DNA from: Nonomuraea indica | GTDB taxonomy: Bacteria > Actinomycetota > Actinomycetes > Streptosporangiales > Streptosporangiaceae | Reading direction: 5' to 3' | NCBI RefSeq assembly: GCF_002850745.1 | Contig: NZ_KZ559483.1 | Coordinates: 1 to 64,000, forward strand | Length of the DNA stretch: 64,000 nt | Part shown: positions 34,098 to 42,548 of the stretch, piece by piece | Layout: every line of letters starts with the position of its first letter | How positions within the stretch are numbered: position 1 is the stretch's first letter | Made by a program: the position numbers and the translations under genes | Notes under the pieces: generated by a model | Told to the model about the DNA's origin: nothing | Databases searched by the model: none | The model's input: the letters and a program-made list of their open reading frames with translations, nothing else

Positions 34098-34166
34098 GAC
34101 AGCCTCCTCGGGGGTGCCCTTCCCGCCAGGAGTCGTCCTTATGCCCGGTATCAGCCCAGGTGAGGG

Positions 34167-34265
34167 CTATGGTTTGACGCGCAGGGCGAGCTGGACACGG
34201 TCGCGCAGGCCGAGCTTGCGCAGCACGCTGGAGACGTGGTTCTTCACCGTGCCCTGACCGCGCCG
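34167..34265 (-). pseudogene. Remnant of a LuxR/NarL response regulator C-terminus
   Basis: The minus strand reads GQGTVKNHVSSVLRKLGLRD then RVQLALRVKP and a TAG stop (34167-34169). That is the second half of a LuxR-type helix-turn-helix and the usual response-regulator end. Upstream, at about 34265, the homology stops and no receiver domain is present; the DUF-type secreted protein begins there (stop at 34289). This is a truncated gene left by deletion or insertion. Confidence 0.75.
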
Positions 34266-34288
34266 GCGCCGTTCGGGCGGAAGGGACG

Positions 34289-35629
34289 TCAGGCGGAGGA
34301 CGGGCAGGGCCGCATCGCGACGAAGTCGGCGTAGTGGTCGCGGTACGTCTGCGTGTAGGTGAGCGGCGGGCACAGGGCCGCGCGGGCGCGCATCGCGACG
34401 GCCTCCTCGCGGGTGATCTGGCCGGCGGCGAGCTGGGCCAGCAGCCTGCCGCGGAAGGCCGCGAGGTATCCGGCGTGGGAGGCGAAGCCCAGCTGCCCGA
34501 TGGTCCTGACGGCGTCGTAGCCGCCCACGAACCCGGCGACGTAGCGGGCCTCGCCCAGCTCGACGTACGGCGGGCGGGGCGCGGGACGGCCCTGGACGTC
34601 CACGGCCAGAGCGTTGCCGTTCGCGTCGCGGACGACGCCGCCGCCCGCCGTCTTCAGGTGGTAGGAGGCCGGGGGCGCGTCGCCGTCCCGGACCCAGCGG
34701 TCGGCCTGGAGGAAGTGCGCGCGCAGGGCGGGCTCCCAACTGGCCGGGGTGGTCCGTGTCGCGAACGACGGGATCTCCAGGTGGTCGGGCACGTGCGGGC
34801 TGCCGGCGACCGCGTAGAAGCGGTAGCGGCCGGGCACGACGCCTCGGTCGAGGAGGGTGGCCGAGGTCTCCGCCTCGGAGTTGACGATGACGAGCCGGCC
34901 GTCGAACCTCCCGGCCAGCAGCGCGGGCTGCGGGTCCGCCCCCTCGGTGGTGAACGGCAGCGCCAGGTCGAACACGCCCCGGGCCCGCCCCGACGTGACG
35001 AGGTCCAGCACGGGGACGGAGGAGTCGGAGAAGCCGGTGGCGTACGTCCGGCCGAGCTCGCCGAGGGTCTTGCGGGCGACCGGGTCGCGGGACAGCGCGC
35101 GGGCGAACTCGGTGACGATCTCGGGGTCGGTGCGGCCGCCGCCCTCGGCCGTGCCGCCCTCGACGACGGTGCCGGGGACCTTCGGGTCGAGGATGCGCAG
35201 GTTCTGGCCGGGGCCGAAGTCGGCGGTGCTCCACCCGATCCCGGCGTGGGCGAAGCCGCGGCCGAAGAGCAGGCGCGGCCGCAGGTAGACGTCGCGGGCG
35301 CCGAGTCCGATGGCGAAGTGCGACGGCTCGACCAGGACGGTGCCGTTGCCCTTCCCGGCGTCCACGGGCGCGGTGATCTGGTACGGCACGCGGAACGCCC
35401 CGGTGGAGGTCCGGCCCACGAACAGCCCGTCGTGGCGCAGGTACGGCGTCCCGCCGTGCCATCCGGCCCAGGTGACGTTCCGCGGGATCAGCCGGTCCTC
35501 GGCGGCCCGCTCGCGGGGCGGGCCCGCCCGGCGCTGGTCGGCCGTGCCGCGGGCGGCTCCCGCCGGCAGGGCGGACGCGACGACGAGGGTGAGGATGAGC
35601 GAGCGGCGCAGCCGGGAACGGGTGAGCAT
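34289..35629 (-). CDS. Secreted alpha/beta-hydrolase-domain protein
   Basis: This 446-aa protein has a Sec signal peptide (basic RSRLRRS, hydrophobic core, cleavage near AGAARG). The large extracellular domain resembles the alpha/beta hydrolase-10 type proteins of actinomycetes: GNGTVLVEPSHF, GIGWSTADFGPGQN, VIVNSEAETSATLL and GSPHVPDHLEIPS. It lacks a clear GxSxG. Activity is unknown. GAAGGGG lies upstream of the ATG. Its end abuts a LuxR remnant, and the 3' side of this locus has clearly been rearranged. Confidence 0.7.
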   Translation of the reverse strand: MLTRSRLRRSLILTLVVASALPAGAARGTADQRRAGPPRERAAEDRLIPRNVTWAGWHGGTPYLRHDGLFVGRTSTGAFRVPYQITAPVDAGKGNGTVLVEPSHFAIGLGARDVYLRPRLLFGRGFAHAGIGWSTADFGPGQNLRILDPKVPGTVVEGGTAEGGGRTDPEIVTEFARALSRDPVARKTLGELGRTYATGFSDSSVPVLDLVTSGRARGVFDLALPFTTEGADPQPALLAGRFDGRLVIVNSEAETSATLLDRGVVPGRYRFYAVAGSPHVPDHLEIPSFATRTTPASWEPALRAHFLQADRWVRDGDAPPASYHLKTAGGGVVRDANGNALAVDVQGRPAPRPPYVELGEARYVAGFVGGYDAVRTIGQLGFASHAGYLAAFRGRLLAQLAAGQITREEAVAMRARAALCPPLTYTQTYRDHYADFVAMRPCPSSA

Positions 35630-35786
35630 GCGTACGGGCCCCTTCGACCGTGGCCGCCCCGCACGGGCGGCCTCATCGCGACGCTAAGCCGCAGGTCAGC
35701 GACGGTCACGCGGGCACGCCCCGGCTCGTCGTCAACACCGGGCCAAGTTCGCGTCAGATCGGTGAGAGGCTCTCGCGGGCCGTCCC

Positions 35787-35820
35787 GGGCCGGCCGTGCG
35801 CGTGCGCGGACGGCCGGCCC
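35787..35820 (-). terminator. Terminator after the small secreted protein gene
   Basis: GGGCCGGCCGT (35787-35797) and ACGGCCGGCCC (35810-35820) form an 11-bp perfect stem with a 12-nt loop that can pair further. It begins 20 bp past the minus-strand stop at 35841. The rest of the 35630-35840 gap shows no other clear element. Confidence 0.75.
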
Positions 35821-35840
35821 CGGGCATCGCGGGTGCGGGA

Positions 35841-36320
35841 TCAGCCGCAGTTCATGAACTTGCCGCGCCTGGCCGAGGCGGTCGTATACTCCACCCAACG
35901 CGTGTCGGTGGTGTGGCCCTCGAAGTCGACGCACTGACCCTTGCCGTAGCCGATGGCGGCGGCGTAGTAGCGGTACCTCTTCGCGGTCAGCTTGCCCGGG
36001 TCGCGGTAGGCGCCACCGCCCTCGACGTGGAGGATCGCCTGGGTGTAGGTGGGCTTCCCGGCGTAGGCGGTCTTGATCACCACGACGCAGTTCTTCTGCA
36101 GGCCGCGGTTCCACATCAGCCAGACGTGGCCCCACGTTTCGCCGCCCTTCTTCAGCGTCCGCCTGTTGTCGGACACGTGCGTCCAGCCGCCGCGGCCGGA
36201 CTCCTTGGCGCAGGCGGACTCCGGGGTGTAGCCGGCGGCCATGGCGGGGGCGGGGTGGACGAGGATCGTGCCGGCGCCGAGGAGCGCCGCCACGGCAAGG
36301 GACTTCGCGTGCTTGCGCAA
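35841..36320 (-). CDS. Small secreted protein
   Basis: This protein is 159 aa from a TTG at 36320, with AAGGA about 10 nt upstream. A Sec signal peptide (RKHAKSLAVAALLGAGTIL) ends at an AMA-type cleavage site. The mature part of about 130 residues has three Cys, many Tyr/Lys/Gly and motifs such as GHVWLMWNRGLQKNCVVVIKT. It looks like a compact beta-rich extracellular protein. I recognise no family with certainty; members in actinomycetes are annotated as hypothetical secreted proteins. Confidence 0.75.
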   Translation of the reverse strand: MRKHAKSLAVAALLGAGTILVHPAPAMAAGYTPESACAKESGRGGWTHVSDNRRTLKKGGETWGHVWLMWNRGLQKNCVVVIKTAYAGKPTYTQAILHVEGGGAYRDPGKLTAKRYRYYAAAIGYGKGQCVDFEGHTTDTRWVEYTTASARRGKFMNCG

Positions 36321-36565
36321 ATGCGTTCCATCCTTCTCGGGGGTGGACCAGGCCGGCAGGCCTGACCGGAGGTCATGACATCGTGTCGGCATGATCGCCG
36401 ACCGCGGTCATGGTCTCATAGAAGAGATCCACAATTACCTATTTCAGACGCCGAATCCTGTTATGGGGTTCTGTGGCGCTGATCACTCCAACTGCGTGGA
36501 TTTCTCCGCAGCCGTGGCGAGGTCCCCGCCGGGTGGGCACGTCCGGCGGCCGCGTACCGCGTGTT
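36321..36565. other. Intergenic region of lower GC
   Basis: The stretch 36400-36500 is AT-richer than its neighbours and should hold the promoter of the secreted protein gene. A GACCGCGGTC palindrome (36400-36409) is the only clear element. I see no gene and no recognisable mobile-element end. Confidence 0.5.
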
Positions 36566-37195
36566 CTAGCCCCGGGGAGGCTCTCCGGGCAGACCGAGCG
36601 TCCGGTGGATCATCGTGTGCATGTGGGCGCGGAAGCGCGCCAGCGCGCGGGGGTTCTCGGCGCCCTGGCGCTCGCCCGCTTTGTCGTACACCCCGCTCTG
36701 CACGAAGCTGTGGATGCACCAGATCATCGAGATGACCGTGAAGTCCAGGTCCGCGTCACCCACGTTCAACGGCGCCATGGCATCGATGACGGACTGCGCG
36801 AGCGGCCGGACGTACACCGGCTCCAATCCCGCCACGTCGGTGGCGTCGGCCAGCCAGCGGTGCATCCACAGGGCCGGGAACTCGGGGTGCGCGGCGCAGA
36901 AGTCGATGTAGCGGTCGAGGAGCCGGTGCAGCGCCACCACCTTCGCCGCGCCGGGAGCGGCCGTCAGCTCCCGCTCGGCGTCCTCCAGCTCGTCGGCGAA
37001 GGCGCGGAACACGCGCTCCATGACCGCCAGGTACAGCTCGCGCTTGCTGCCGACGTGGTAGCTGACCGTGGCGACGTTCAGCCCGACGGCCTCGGCGATC
37101 TGACGGGTGGACGTGCCGTCGTAGCCGAGCGCGGCGAACAACCTGGTGGCCACCTCGAGGATCATCTCGCGCTGGCCGCTCTCCCGTGAACTCAC
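36566..37195 (-). CDS. TetR family regulator of the ABC exporter
   Basis: This protein is 209 aa from the GTG at 37195. It has an N-terminal TetR HTH (TSTRQIAEAVGLNVATVSYHV) and a C-terminal helical ligand domain of the TetR type with FCAAHPEFPALWMHRW. The GTG is chosen because TAGGGT lies 6 nt upstream, with TTGAGC 17 bp further (leaderless promoter); a TTG at 37231 is the alternative. It is divergent from an ABC exporter operon, with two CCACCG/CGGTGG palindromes between, so it most likely represses the exporter. Confidence 0.87.
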   Translation of the reverse strand: MSSRESGQREMILEVATRLFAALGYDGTSTRQIAEAVGLNVATVSYHVGSKRELYLAVMERVFRAFADELEDAERELTAAPGAAKVVALHRLLDRYIDFCAAHPEFPALWMHRWLADATDVAGLEPVYVRPLAQSVIDAMAPLNVGDADLDFTVISMIWCIHSFVQSGVYDKAGERQGAENPRALARFRAHMHTMIHRTLGLPGEPPRG

Positions 37196-37201
37196 GCGGA
37201 C

Positions 37202-37230
37202 GACCCTAGGTCCGGCCGCGAGGTCGCTCA
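37202..37230 (-). promoter_or_regulatory. Leaderless promoter of the TetR gene
   Basis: On the minus strand TTGAGC (37225-37230) and TAGGGT (37202-37207) are spaced by 17 bp. The -10 ends 6 nt before the GTG at 37195. Confidence 0.7.
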
Positions 37231-37280
37231 ATCAGTTGATGGACTGGATTGGGCCAAGTTCTCCCCAAACGCCCCGCACC

Positions 37281-37298
37281 ATCCACCGATCGGTGGAT
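37281..37298. promoter_or_regulatory. Operator 1: 18-bp perfect palindrome
   Basis: ATCCACCGATCGGTGGAT is a perfect palindrome between the divergent TetR and ABC-exporter genes. Its length and centre are typical of TetR operators. Confidence 0.75.
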
Positions 37299-37315
37299 TC
37301 ACTCCTCAGCCGCCC

Positions 37316-37340
37316 ACCCACCGAACTCCGCCCGGTGGGT
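37316..37340. promoter_or_regulatory. Operator 2: spaced palindrome with the same half-site
   Basis: ACCCACCG (37316-37323) and CGGTGGGT (37333-37340) are perfect arms around 9 bp. They reuse the CCACCG half-site of operator 1, so the same TetR could bind both, one nearer each gene. Confidence 0.6.
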
Positions 37341-37377
37341 CGATTCGCCGCGCGGCGCCGCGCCGGATGCTTGGTCC

Positions 37378-38301
37378 ATGGCAGTCATCGAGGTCAGCGG
37401 CATGACGAAGAGCTATGCGGGACAACCGGTCCTGAACGGGGTGTCGTTCTCCGTGGAGGAGGGCGAGATCTTCGGCATTCTCGGCCCGAACGGCGCGGGC
37501 AAGACCACCGCCGTGGAGTGCGTGGAGGGCCTGCGGCGACCCGACGGCGGGTCCGCCCGGGTCCTCGGGCTCGACCCCGGCAAGGACGGGCGGCGGCTGC
37601 GCGAGCTGATCGGCGTGCAGCTCCAGCACACGCAGCTCCCCGAGAACATCAAGGTCTGGGAGGCGCTGGACCTGTACGCCTCCTTCTACGCCCGGCCGCG
37701 CGACTGGCGCGAGCTGCTGGAGCAGTGGGGCCTGGCCGACAAGCGCGACGCCCGCTTCGGCAAACTGTCGGGCGGCCAGAAGCAGCGGCTGTTCATCGCC
37801 CTGGCCCTGGTCGGCGGCCCGAAGGTGGCCTTCCTCGACGAGCTGACGACCGGTCTCGACCCGCAGGCCCGCCGCGCCACCTGGGAGGTCATCAAGCGGG
37901 TGCGTGACGGCGGCGTCACCGTCGTCCTGGTCAGCCACTTCATGGACGAGGTGGAGGAACTGTGCGACCGGGTCGCGGTGGTCGACCGCGGGAAGGTCGT
38001 CGCCGTCGACACCCCGTCCGGCCTGATCGACGGCGTGGACGCCGAGCACCAGATGCGCTTCACCCTGATGACGGGCGACTCCGCCGACCTGGCCGCCCTG
38101 CTGGGTGACCTGCCGGGCGTCTCCGGCGTGTCCCGCACCGGCGACCAGGTGGTCGTCACCGGCCGGGGCGACTTCGCCACGGCCGTCACCGCGGCCCTGG
38201 CCCGCCACCAGCTCCTCGTCGCCGACCTGCGCATCGGCAGGCGGACGCTCGACGACGCCTTCATCGCCCTGACCGGCCGCCCCTTCGGAGACCACGCATG
38301 A
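37378..38301 (+). CDS. ABC transporter ATP-binding protein (drug exporter)
   Basis: This 307-aa ATPase of the DrrA/CcmA type has Walker A GPNGAGKTTAVE, Q-loop GVQLQHTQLPENIK, signature KLSGGQKQRLFIAL, Walker B VAFLDELTTGLDP and the switch His in LVSHFMDEVEELCD. A C-terminal domain of about 80 residues follows. It should power the permease encoded next, with which it overlaps by 4 nt (ATGA). The ATG at 37378 is chosen over the frame starting at 37249 because the ABC domain begins directly after it. A TetR and a two-component system flank the pair. Confidence 0.9.
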   Translation: MAVIEVSGMTKSYAGQPVLNGVSFSVEEGEIFGILGPNGAGKTTAVECVEGLRRPDGGSARVLGLDPGKDGRRLRELIGVQLQHTQLPENIKVWEALDLYASFYARPRDWRELLEQWGLADKRDARFGKLSGGQKQRLFIALALVGGPKVAFLDELTTGLDPQARRATWEVIKRVRDGGVTVVLVSHFMDEVEELCDRVAVVDRGKVVAVDTPSGLIDGVDAEHQMRFTLMTGDSADLAALLGDLPGVSGVSRTGDQVVVTGRGDFATAVTAALARHQLLVADLRIGRRTLDDAFIALTGRPFGDHA

Positions 38302-39002
38302 ACGCCCTCGCCAAACTCACCACCGTCGAGCTGAAGCTGCTGGCACGCGAGCCCGGCGCGATGTTCACGATCCTCATCCCGCTGTTCATCCTCGTCGTGT
38401 TCGGCAGCTCGATCACCCCCGGCGACACGGTGCTGCTGCCGATGTCCCTGGCCATCGCCGTGGGCCTGGTGGGCCTCTACCAGCTCCCCACCACCCTGGC
38501 CACCTACCGCGAGCGGGGCGTCCTGCGCCGGCTGTCCACCACGCCGGTGCGGCCGACGAGCCTGCTGACGGTGCAGCTCGCGCTCCAGCTCGTGCTCGCG
38601 CTGACCGCCTGCGGCCTGCTGGTCGCCGTCGCGGGCACCGTGCTGCGCGCCCACGTGCCGTCGAGCGCCCTCGCGCTCACGGTGGCGTTCCTGCTCGGCA
38701 CGGCCGCGATGTTCGCCGTCGGGCTGCTGATCGCCGCCCTGGCGCCCAACGGCCGGGCCGCCAACGGGATCGGCGTGCTGTTGTACTTCCCCATGGCCTA
38801 CCTCGCCGGGCTGATCCAGCCGCCGCATCAGATGCCCCCTGTGTTGCGGAACGTGGGCGAATACACTCCTCTTGGCGCCTTCCGACGGGTTCTCGCGGAG
38901 GTCTGGGCGGGCGGTTTCCCCAGCCCGGTCATGATGGCCGTGCTGGCCGCGTACGCGCTGCTCATCAGCCTGGCGGCGGCCCGGTTCTTCCGTTGGGAGT
39001 GA
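38298..39002 (+). CDS. ABC-2 type permease
   Basis: This 234-aa permease has six TM helices of the ABC2-membrane family. It contains LLAREPGAMFTILIPLFIL at TM1, YRERGVLRRLSTTPVRPT in the first cytoplasmic loop, and LAPNGRAANGIGVLLYFPMAYLAGLIQP near TM5. It partners the ATPase upstream (4-nt overlap) as an exporter of a drug or lipid. Its stop lies 4 bp before the kinase GTG, so exporter and two-component system form one operon. Confidence 0.9.
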   Translation: MNALAKLTTVELKLLAREPGAMFTILIPLFILVVFGSSITPGDTVLLPMSLAIAVGLVGLYQLPTTLATYRERGVLRRLSTTPVRPTSLLTVQLALQLVLALTACGLLVAVAGTVLRAHVPSSALALTVAFLLGTAAMFAVGLLIAALAPNGRAANGIGVLLYFPMAYLAGLIQPPHQMPPVLRNVGEYTPLGAFRRVLAEVWAGGFPSPVMMAVLAAYALLISLAAARFFRWE

Positions 39003-39006
39003 AGAG

Positions 39007-40257
39007 GTGACGAGGACGGCGGCGGACGCGCGGCTCGACCGGCGGGAGCGGCTCCTGGAGCGCCTGCTCGGCGCCGTGCCGTACCTGCTGCTCGTGCTGT
39101 CCACGGCGCTGAGCTGGCTGACCGGCGACACCGCGTGGCCGCACCGCCTCACCACCCTCGGCCTGGCCGCGCTCACCGCCGCCTGGATCGCGGTGATGGG
39201 CAGGGCGCCGGGGGTCCGCCGCGTCGTCTACGTGACGGGCCTGGTGGTCCTCATCGCGGTGCTCAACACGCGGGGGATCTGGTTCGCCTCCTTCTTCTCC
39301 TTCACCGGCTACCTGCACTCCTGGTGGTACCTGCCCGGCAGGTGGCGGCTCGCCGGGGTGACCGCGACCGCCGCCGTCTGCATCCCGGGCTACACCGGGC
39401 GGCTGCCCGAGCCCACCCCCATGGGCGTTCTCACCTACCTGTTCTTCGTGGCCGTGATGGTCGCGCTCGTCGGCCTCTTCAGCTTCGTCGGCGACGTCAC
39501 CACCGAGCGGAGCGCCGAGCGCAAGCGCATGGTGACGCGGCTGGAGGAGACGCTGCGGGAGAACGCGGGCCTGCAGACCCAGCTGCTCGTGCAGGCGCGC
39601 GAGGCCGGGGTGTTCGACGAGCGCCGGCGCATGGCCCGCGAGATCCACGACACGCTCGCCCAGGGGCTGGCCGGCATCATCGCCCAGCTCCAGGCCGCCG
39701 CCCACGCCGAGGACGCCGGAGAGGACCCGGCGGTCCGGCGGCGGCACCTCGACGCGGCCACGCGGCTGGCCCGCGACAGCCTGGCCGAGGCCCGCCGGTC
39801 GGTGCACGCCATGGAGCCGGGGCCGCTGCAGTCGGCCCCCCTGCCGGACGCGCTGGCGCGGGTCGCCGCCGAGTGGTCCGAGCTGCACGGCGTACGCGCC
39901 GACGTCACCGCGACGGGCACGGTCCGCCCGCTGCACCCGGAGGTCGAGGGGACGCTGCTGCGCACGGCCCAGGAGGCGCTGGCCAACGTGGCCAAGCACG
40001 CGGGTGCCGGCCGGGTCGCCGTCACCCTGTCGTACATGGAGGACCTGGTCAGCCTGGACGTGCGCGACGACGGCGCCGGGTTCGACCCGGAGCGGGTCCG
40101 CGACGGCGGCGGGTACGGCCTGACCTCCATGCGCCAGCGGGTCACCCGACTGGCGGGCACCCTGGAGATCGAGAGCGAGCCGGGCGGCGGCACCGCGATC
40201 TCCGCGGCCGTTCCGGCGGTGCCGAGAGAACGCGCGGAGGAGAGTTTCCTTGCCTGA
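39007..40257 (+). CDS. NarL/DesK-type sensor histidine kinase
   Basis: This 416-aa kinase has a membrane region of five or six TM helices (about 15-165) and a short coiled coil. A HisKA_3 domain with the phosphoacceptor His in MAREIHDTLAQGLAGIIAQL (near 215) and a HATPase with TAQEALANVAKHAG and DVRDDGAGFDPER follow. There is no large extracellular sensor, so it may sense membrane stress or the exporter's state, as in BceS/DesK-type systems. It overlaps the response-regulator start by 8 nt. Confidence 0.9.
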   Translation: MTRTAADARLDRRERLLERLLGAVPYLLLVLSTALSWLTGDTAWPHRLTTLGLAALTAAWIAVMGRAPGVRRVVYVTGLVVLIAVLNTRGIWFASFFSFTGYLHSWWYLPGRWRLAGVTATAAVCIPGYTGRLPEPTPMGVLTYLFFVAVMVALVGLFSFVGDVTTERSAERKRMVTRLEETLRENAGLQTQLLVQAREAGVFDERRRMAREIHDTLAQGLAGIIAQLQAAAHAEDAGEDPAVRRRHLDAATRLARDSLAEARRSVHAMEPGPLQSAPLPDALARVAAEWSELHGVRADVTATGTVRPLHPEVEGTLLRTAQEALANVAKHAGAGRVAVTLSYMEDLVSLDVRDDGAGFDPERVRDGGGYGLTSMRQRVTRLAGTLEIESEPGGGTAISAAVPAVPRERAEESFLA

Positions 40258-40885
40258 CGCCCCCATCCGGCTGCTGATCGCCGACGACCACCCCATCGTC
40301 CGCGACGGCATCCGCGGCATGTTCACCGGCGACCCGCGCTTCGAGGTGGCCGGCGAGGCGGGCGACGGCGCGCAGGCCGTCGACCTCGCCCGCGCCCTCG
40401 ACCCCGACGTCGTGCTCATGGACCTGCGGATGCCCCGCATGGACGGCGTGGCGGCCATCAAGGAGCTGGCGCGGCTCGGCCTCCGGGCCCGCGTCCTGGT
40501 CCTCACCACGTACGACACCGACAGCGACGTGCTGCCCGCCATCGAGGCCGGAGCCACCGGCTACCTGCTGAAGGACGCCGCGCGCGAGGAGCTCGCGCGC
40601 GGCGTCGAGGCGGCTGCGCGCGGCGAGGCCGTCCTGTCGCCGTCCGTCGCCACCCGCCTCATGGGCCGGGTGCGCGCGCCGGCCGACCCGCTCAGCGGCC
40701 GGGAGCTGGAGATCCTGCGGTTGGTGGCCCAGGGCACCACCAACCGCGAGGCGGCGGCCCGGCTGTTCATCAGCGAGGCGACGGTCAAGACGCACCTGCT
40801 GCACATCTACGCCAAGCTCGGCGTCAACGACCGGGCCGCCGCGGTCGCGGCGGCCTACCAGCGAGGCCTGCTCACCGTGGAGTGA
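40250..40885 (+). CDS. NarL/FixJ-type response regulator
   Basis: This 211-aa regulator has a receiver domain with the acidic pocket (IADDHPIVRDG), the phosphoryl Asp in DVVLMDLRMPRMDG and the Lys in LLKDAAREEL. The C-terminal LuxR HTH contains LSGRELEILRLVAQGTTNRE and TVKTHLLHIYAKLGV. The TTG start at 40250 lies inside the kinase gene and has GGAGGAG upstream. It pairs with the kinase and probably controls the exporter operon. Confidence 0.92.
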   Translation: MPDAPIRLLIADDHPIVRDGIRGMFTGDPRFEVAGEAGDGAQAVDLARALDPDVVLMDLRMPRMDGVAAIKELARLGLRARVLVLTTYDTDSDVLPAIEAGATGYLLKDAAREELARGVEAAARGEAVLSPSVATRLMGRVRAPADPLSGRELEILRLVAQGTTNREAAARLFISEATVKTHLLHIYAKLGVNDRAAAVAAAYQRGLLTVE

Positions 40886-40891
40886 GCCGGC

Positions 40892-41329
40892 TCAGTCGGC
40901 GACCAGGCGGGCCCGGGTCCCGTCCAGCTCGCGCTGCCGCCGGACGACGTAGCGGCCCGGCGGGCAGCCGGTGGCCCCGTGCTCGGGATGCAGCAGGTAG
41001 GCGACGGCAGCGGTGTCGAAGATGCCGATCGCCAGCCCGTCGAGGTCCCTCACGCCGGTCGTCCACCGGCAGGCGCCGGCGTCGGCGACGAGGGTGTGCG
41101 GGTTGCCGCCGGCCCCGCCGCGGAGCAGTTCGACGCCCTCGGGCGGCACGTCCGTCCAGACGGCCCCGGGCCACACGCCCACGGACGGCTCGACGACGGG
41201 CAGCGGGATGACGATGAGATCGCCCTGGGCCTGGAGCCCGTCGACGACGGGGATGCGCACCGACCGCTCCAGGTGGTCGAGCACGGCGAGTCCGGTCTGC
41301 CGGGACAGCGAAGCGAGAGTCATGTTCAT
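40892..41329 (-). CDS. Uncharacterised protein paired with the DUF6745-like protein
   Basis: This 145-aa soluble protein starts at an ATG with GAGGTG about 6 nt upstream, 10 bp past the stop of the larger gene, so it is the second gene of a two-gene unit. It contains DHLERSVRIPVVDGLQAQGDLIVIPLP, RWTTGVRDLDGLAIGIFDTAAVAYLLHPEHG and PPGRYVVRRQREL. Such pairs of a large repeat-like protein and this small one recur in actinomycetes in my recollection. No function is known. It ends 6 bp from the convergent response regulator. Confidence 0.65.
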   Translation of the reverse strand: MNMTLASLSRQTGLAVLDHLERSVRIPVVDGLQAQGDLIVIPLPVVEPSVGVWPGAVWTDVPPEGVELLRGGAGGNPHTLVADAGACRWTTGVRDLDGLAIGIFDTAAVAYLLHPEHGATGCPPGRYVVRRQRELDGTRARLVAD

Positions 41330-41339
41330 GGCGGGCACC

Positions 41340-42419
41340 TCAGGTTCGGCGGGCGAGAAGGGAGTACTGCGCGGCCGACAGGCCGTAGGTCCAGCCGGCG
41401 GCGGCGACCGGGTCGTCGAGGAAGCGCGGCACGGTCAGCCCGTACCTGCGGCGCGTCCCGTCCCGTTCGACGGAGCCGTTGACCGCGACGAGCACTCTGG
41501 CGTTCTCGCGCAGGTCGTAGAGCCGCAGGTGCGCGCCGGGGTTGCCGGGATCGGGCGCGGTGGCGACCAGGCGCAGCCCCGCCTGCTCGATGTACGCCGT
41601 CCAGCCGAGCCGTTCGACGGCGCACCGCCGGACCTCGACGTTGGGCTCACGCGCGATCCGGCGGACGTCCGGGTCCTCGATCACCCAGGCGGGCACCCGG
41701 GTCCCGTGCCAGGCGTGCACCTCCCACCCGTCCGCGTAGCGGACGGCCGGGCCGTCGGCGCGGTGCAGCCGGACCTCGCCGTCGTCGCCCCACGCCTCCG
41801 TGTGCAGGGCGACAGGCCGTTCGGCCACGGTGCAGACGCCCTCGCGGGGCCACCACCAGCGGCAGGACCGAGCCACCGCCGTCCAGAGGCCGAGCCGCCG
41901 GGACGCCTCGGGCGGGAAGTCCGCGCCGCCGATCCGGCGCAGGGCGTCGTAGTGGGCGAGCCAGGAGACGCACAGCGTGTCGTACCAGGAGGTCCTCCGG
42001 TGGGAGGCGGAGTCGTGGGCTCCCTGGAGCGGCATGCGGAGCGCGGCGGCGGACAGCGCGAGCGGCCTGCCGACGTTGTCGCGGATCATCTGGTCGAAGC
42101 GCCGATGGATCGGGGTGAGCGACACGTCGAGGTCGCGGCGCAGCTCGTCCGTCACGGCTTTGAGCCTGGGCGGCAGCGGCCACGACGGCAGGTGCTCCAC
42201 CGCCTGCGAAGGGCGGGGACGCACCCCTGGCGGGAGCGTGGCCACGGCCGTGGCCGGTGAGGAGACCCAGTGGAACCGCGGCGGGGCCTCGCCGATCAGG
42301 GTGTAGAGGCCGGTGATGGCCGCCTCTGCGGCCGGACGGTCGGCGGGCCGCGTCGACGACGCCCGGCCCAGCCATTCTTCGCGGATTGCGGCAGCTTCGC
42401 GCTGCACGAGGACGCTCAC
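41340..42419 (-). CDS. DUF6745-like protein
   Basis: This protein is 359 aa from a GTG at 42419. The N-terminal helical half has SWYDTLCVSWLAHYDALRRIGG. The second half is Trp/Gly-rich with TVAERPVALHTEAWGDDGEVRLHRADGP and WEVHAWHGTRVPAWVIEDPDVRRI, followed by repeats ending in LYDLRENARVLVAVNGS. This matches my memory of DUF6745 proteins, which are widespread and uncharacterised. The start is uncertain; the frame is open to 42551. It forms a unit with the gene at 40892 and is divergent from the thiC riboswitch. Confidence 0.6.
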   Translation of the reverse strand: MSVLVQREAAAIREEWLGRASSTRPADRPAAEAAITGLYTLIGEAPPRFHWVSSPATAVATLPPGVRPRPSQAVEHLPSWPLPPRLKAVTDELRRDLDVSLTPIHRRFDQMIRDNVGRPLALSAAALRMPLQGAHDSASHRRTSWYDTLCVSWLAHYDALRRIGGADFPPEASRRLGLWTAVARSCRWWWPREGVCTVAERPVALHTEAWGDDGEVRLHRADGPAVRYADGWEVHAWHGTRVPAWVIEDPDVRRIAREPNVEVRRCAVERLGWTAYIEQAGLRLVATAPDPGNPGAHLRLYDLRENARVLVAVNGSVERDGTRRRYGLTVPRFLDDPVAAAGWTYGLSAAQYSLLARRT

Positions 42420-42548
42420 CAGACGAGGGTGGCGTCGTCCTTTCTCACGATCATGTGGGAAATGGTGACAGACGACCGGAAGGTCTGTCCAGCACCGTGC
42501 TGCTCCGCTGTTGCGCGCCTCCGGGTGCCGGGTTACGTTGATCGCGTC

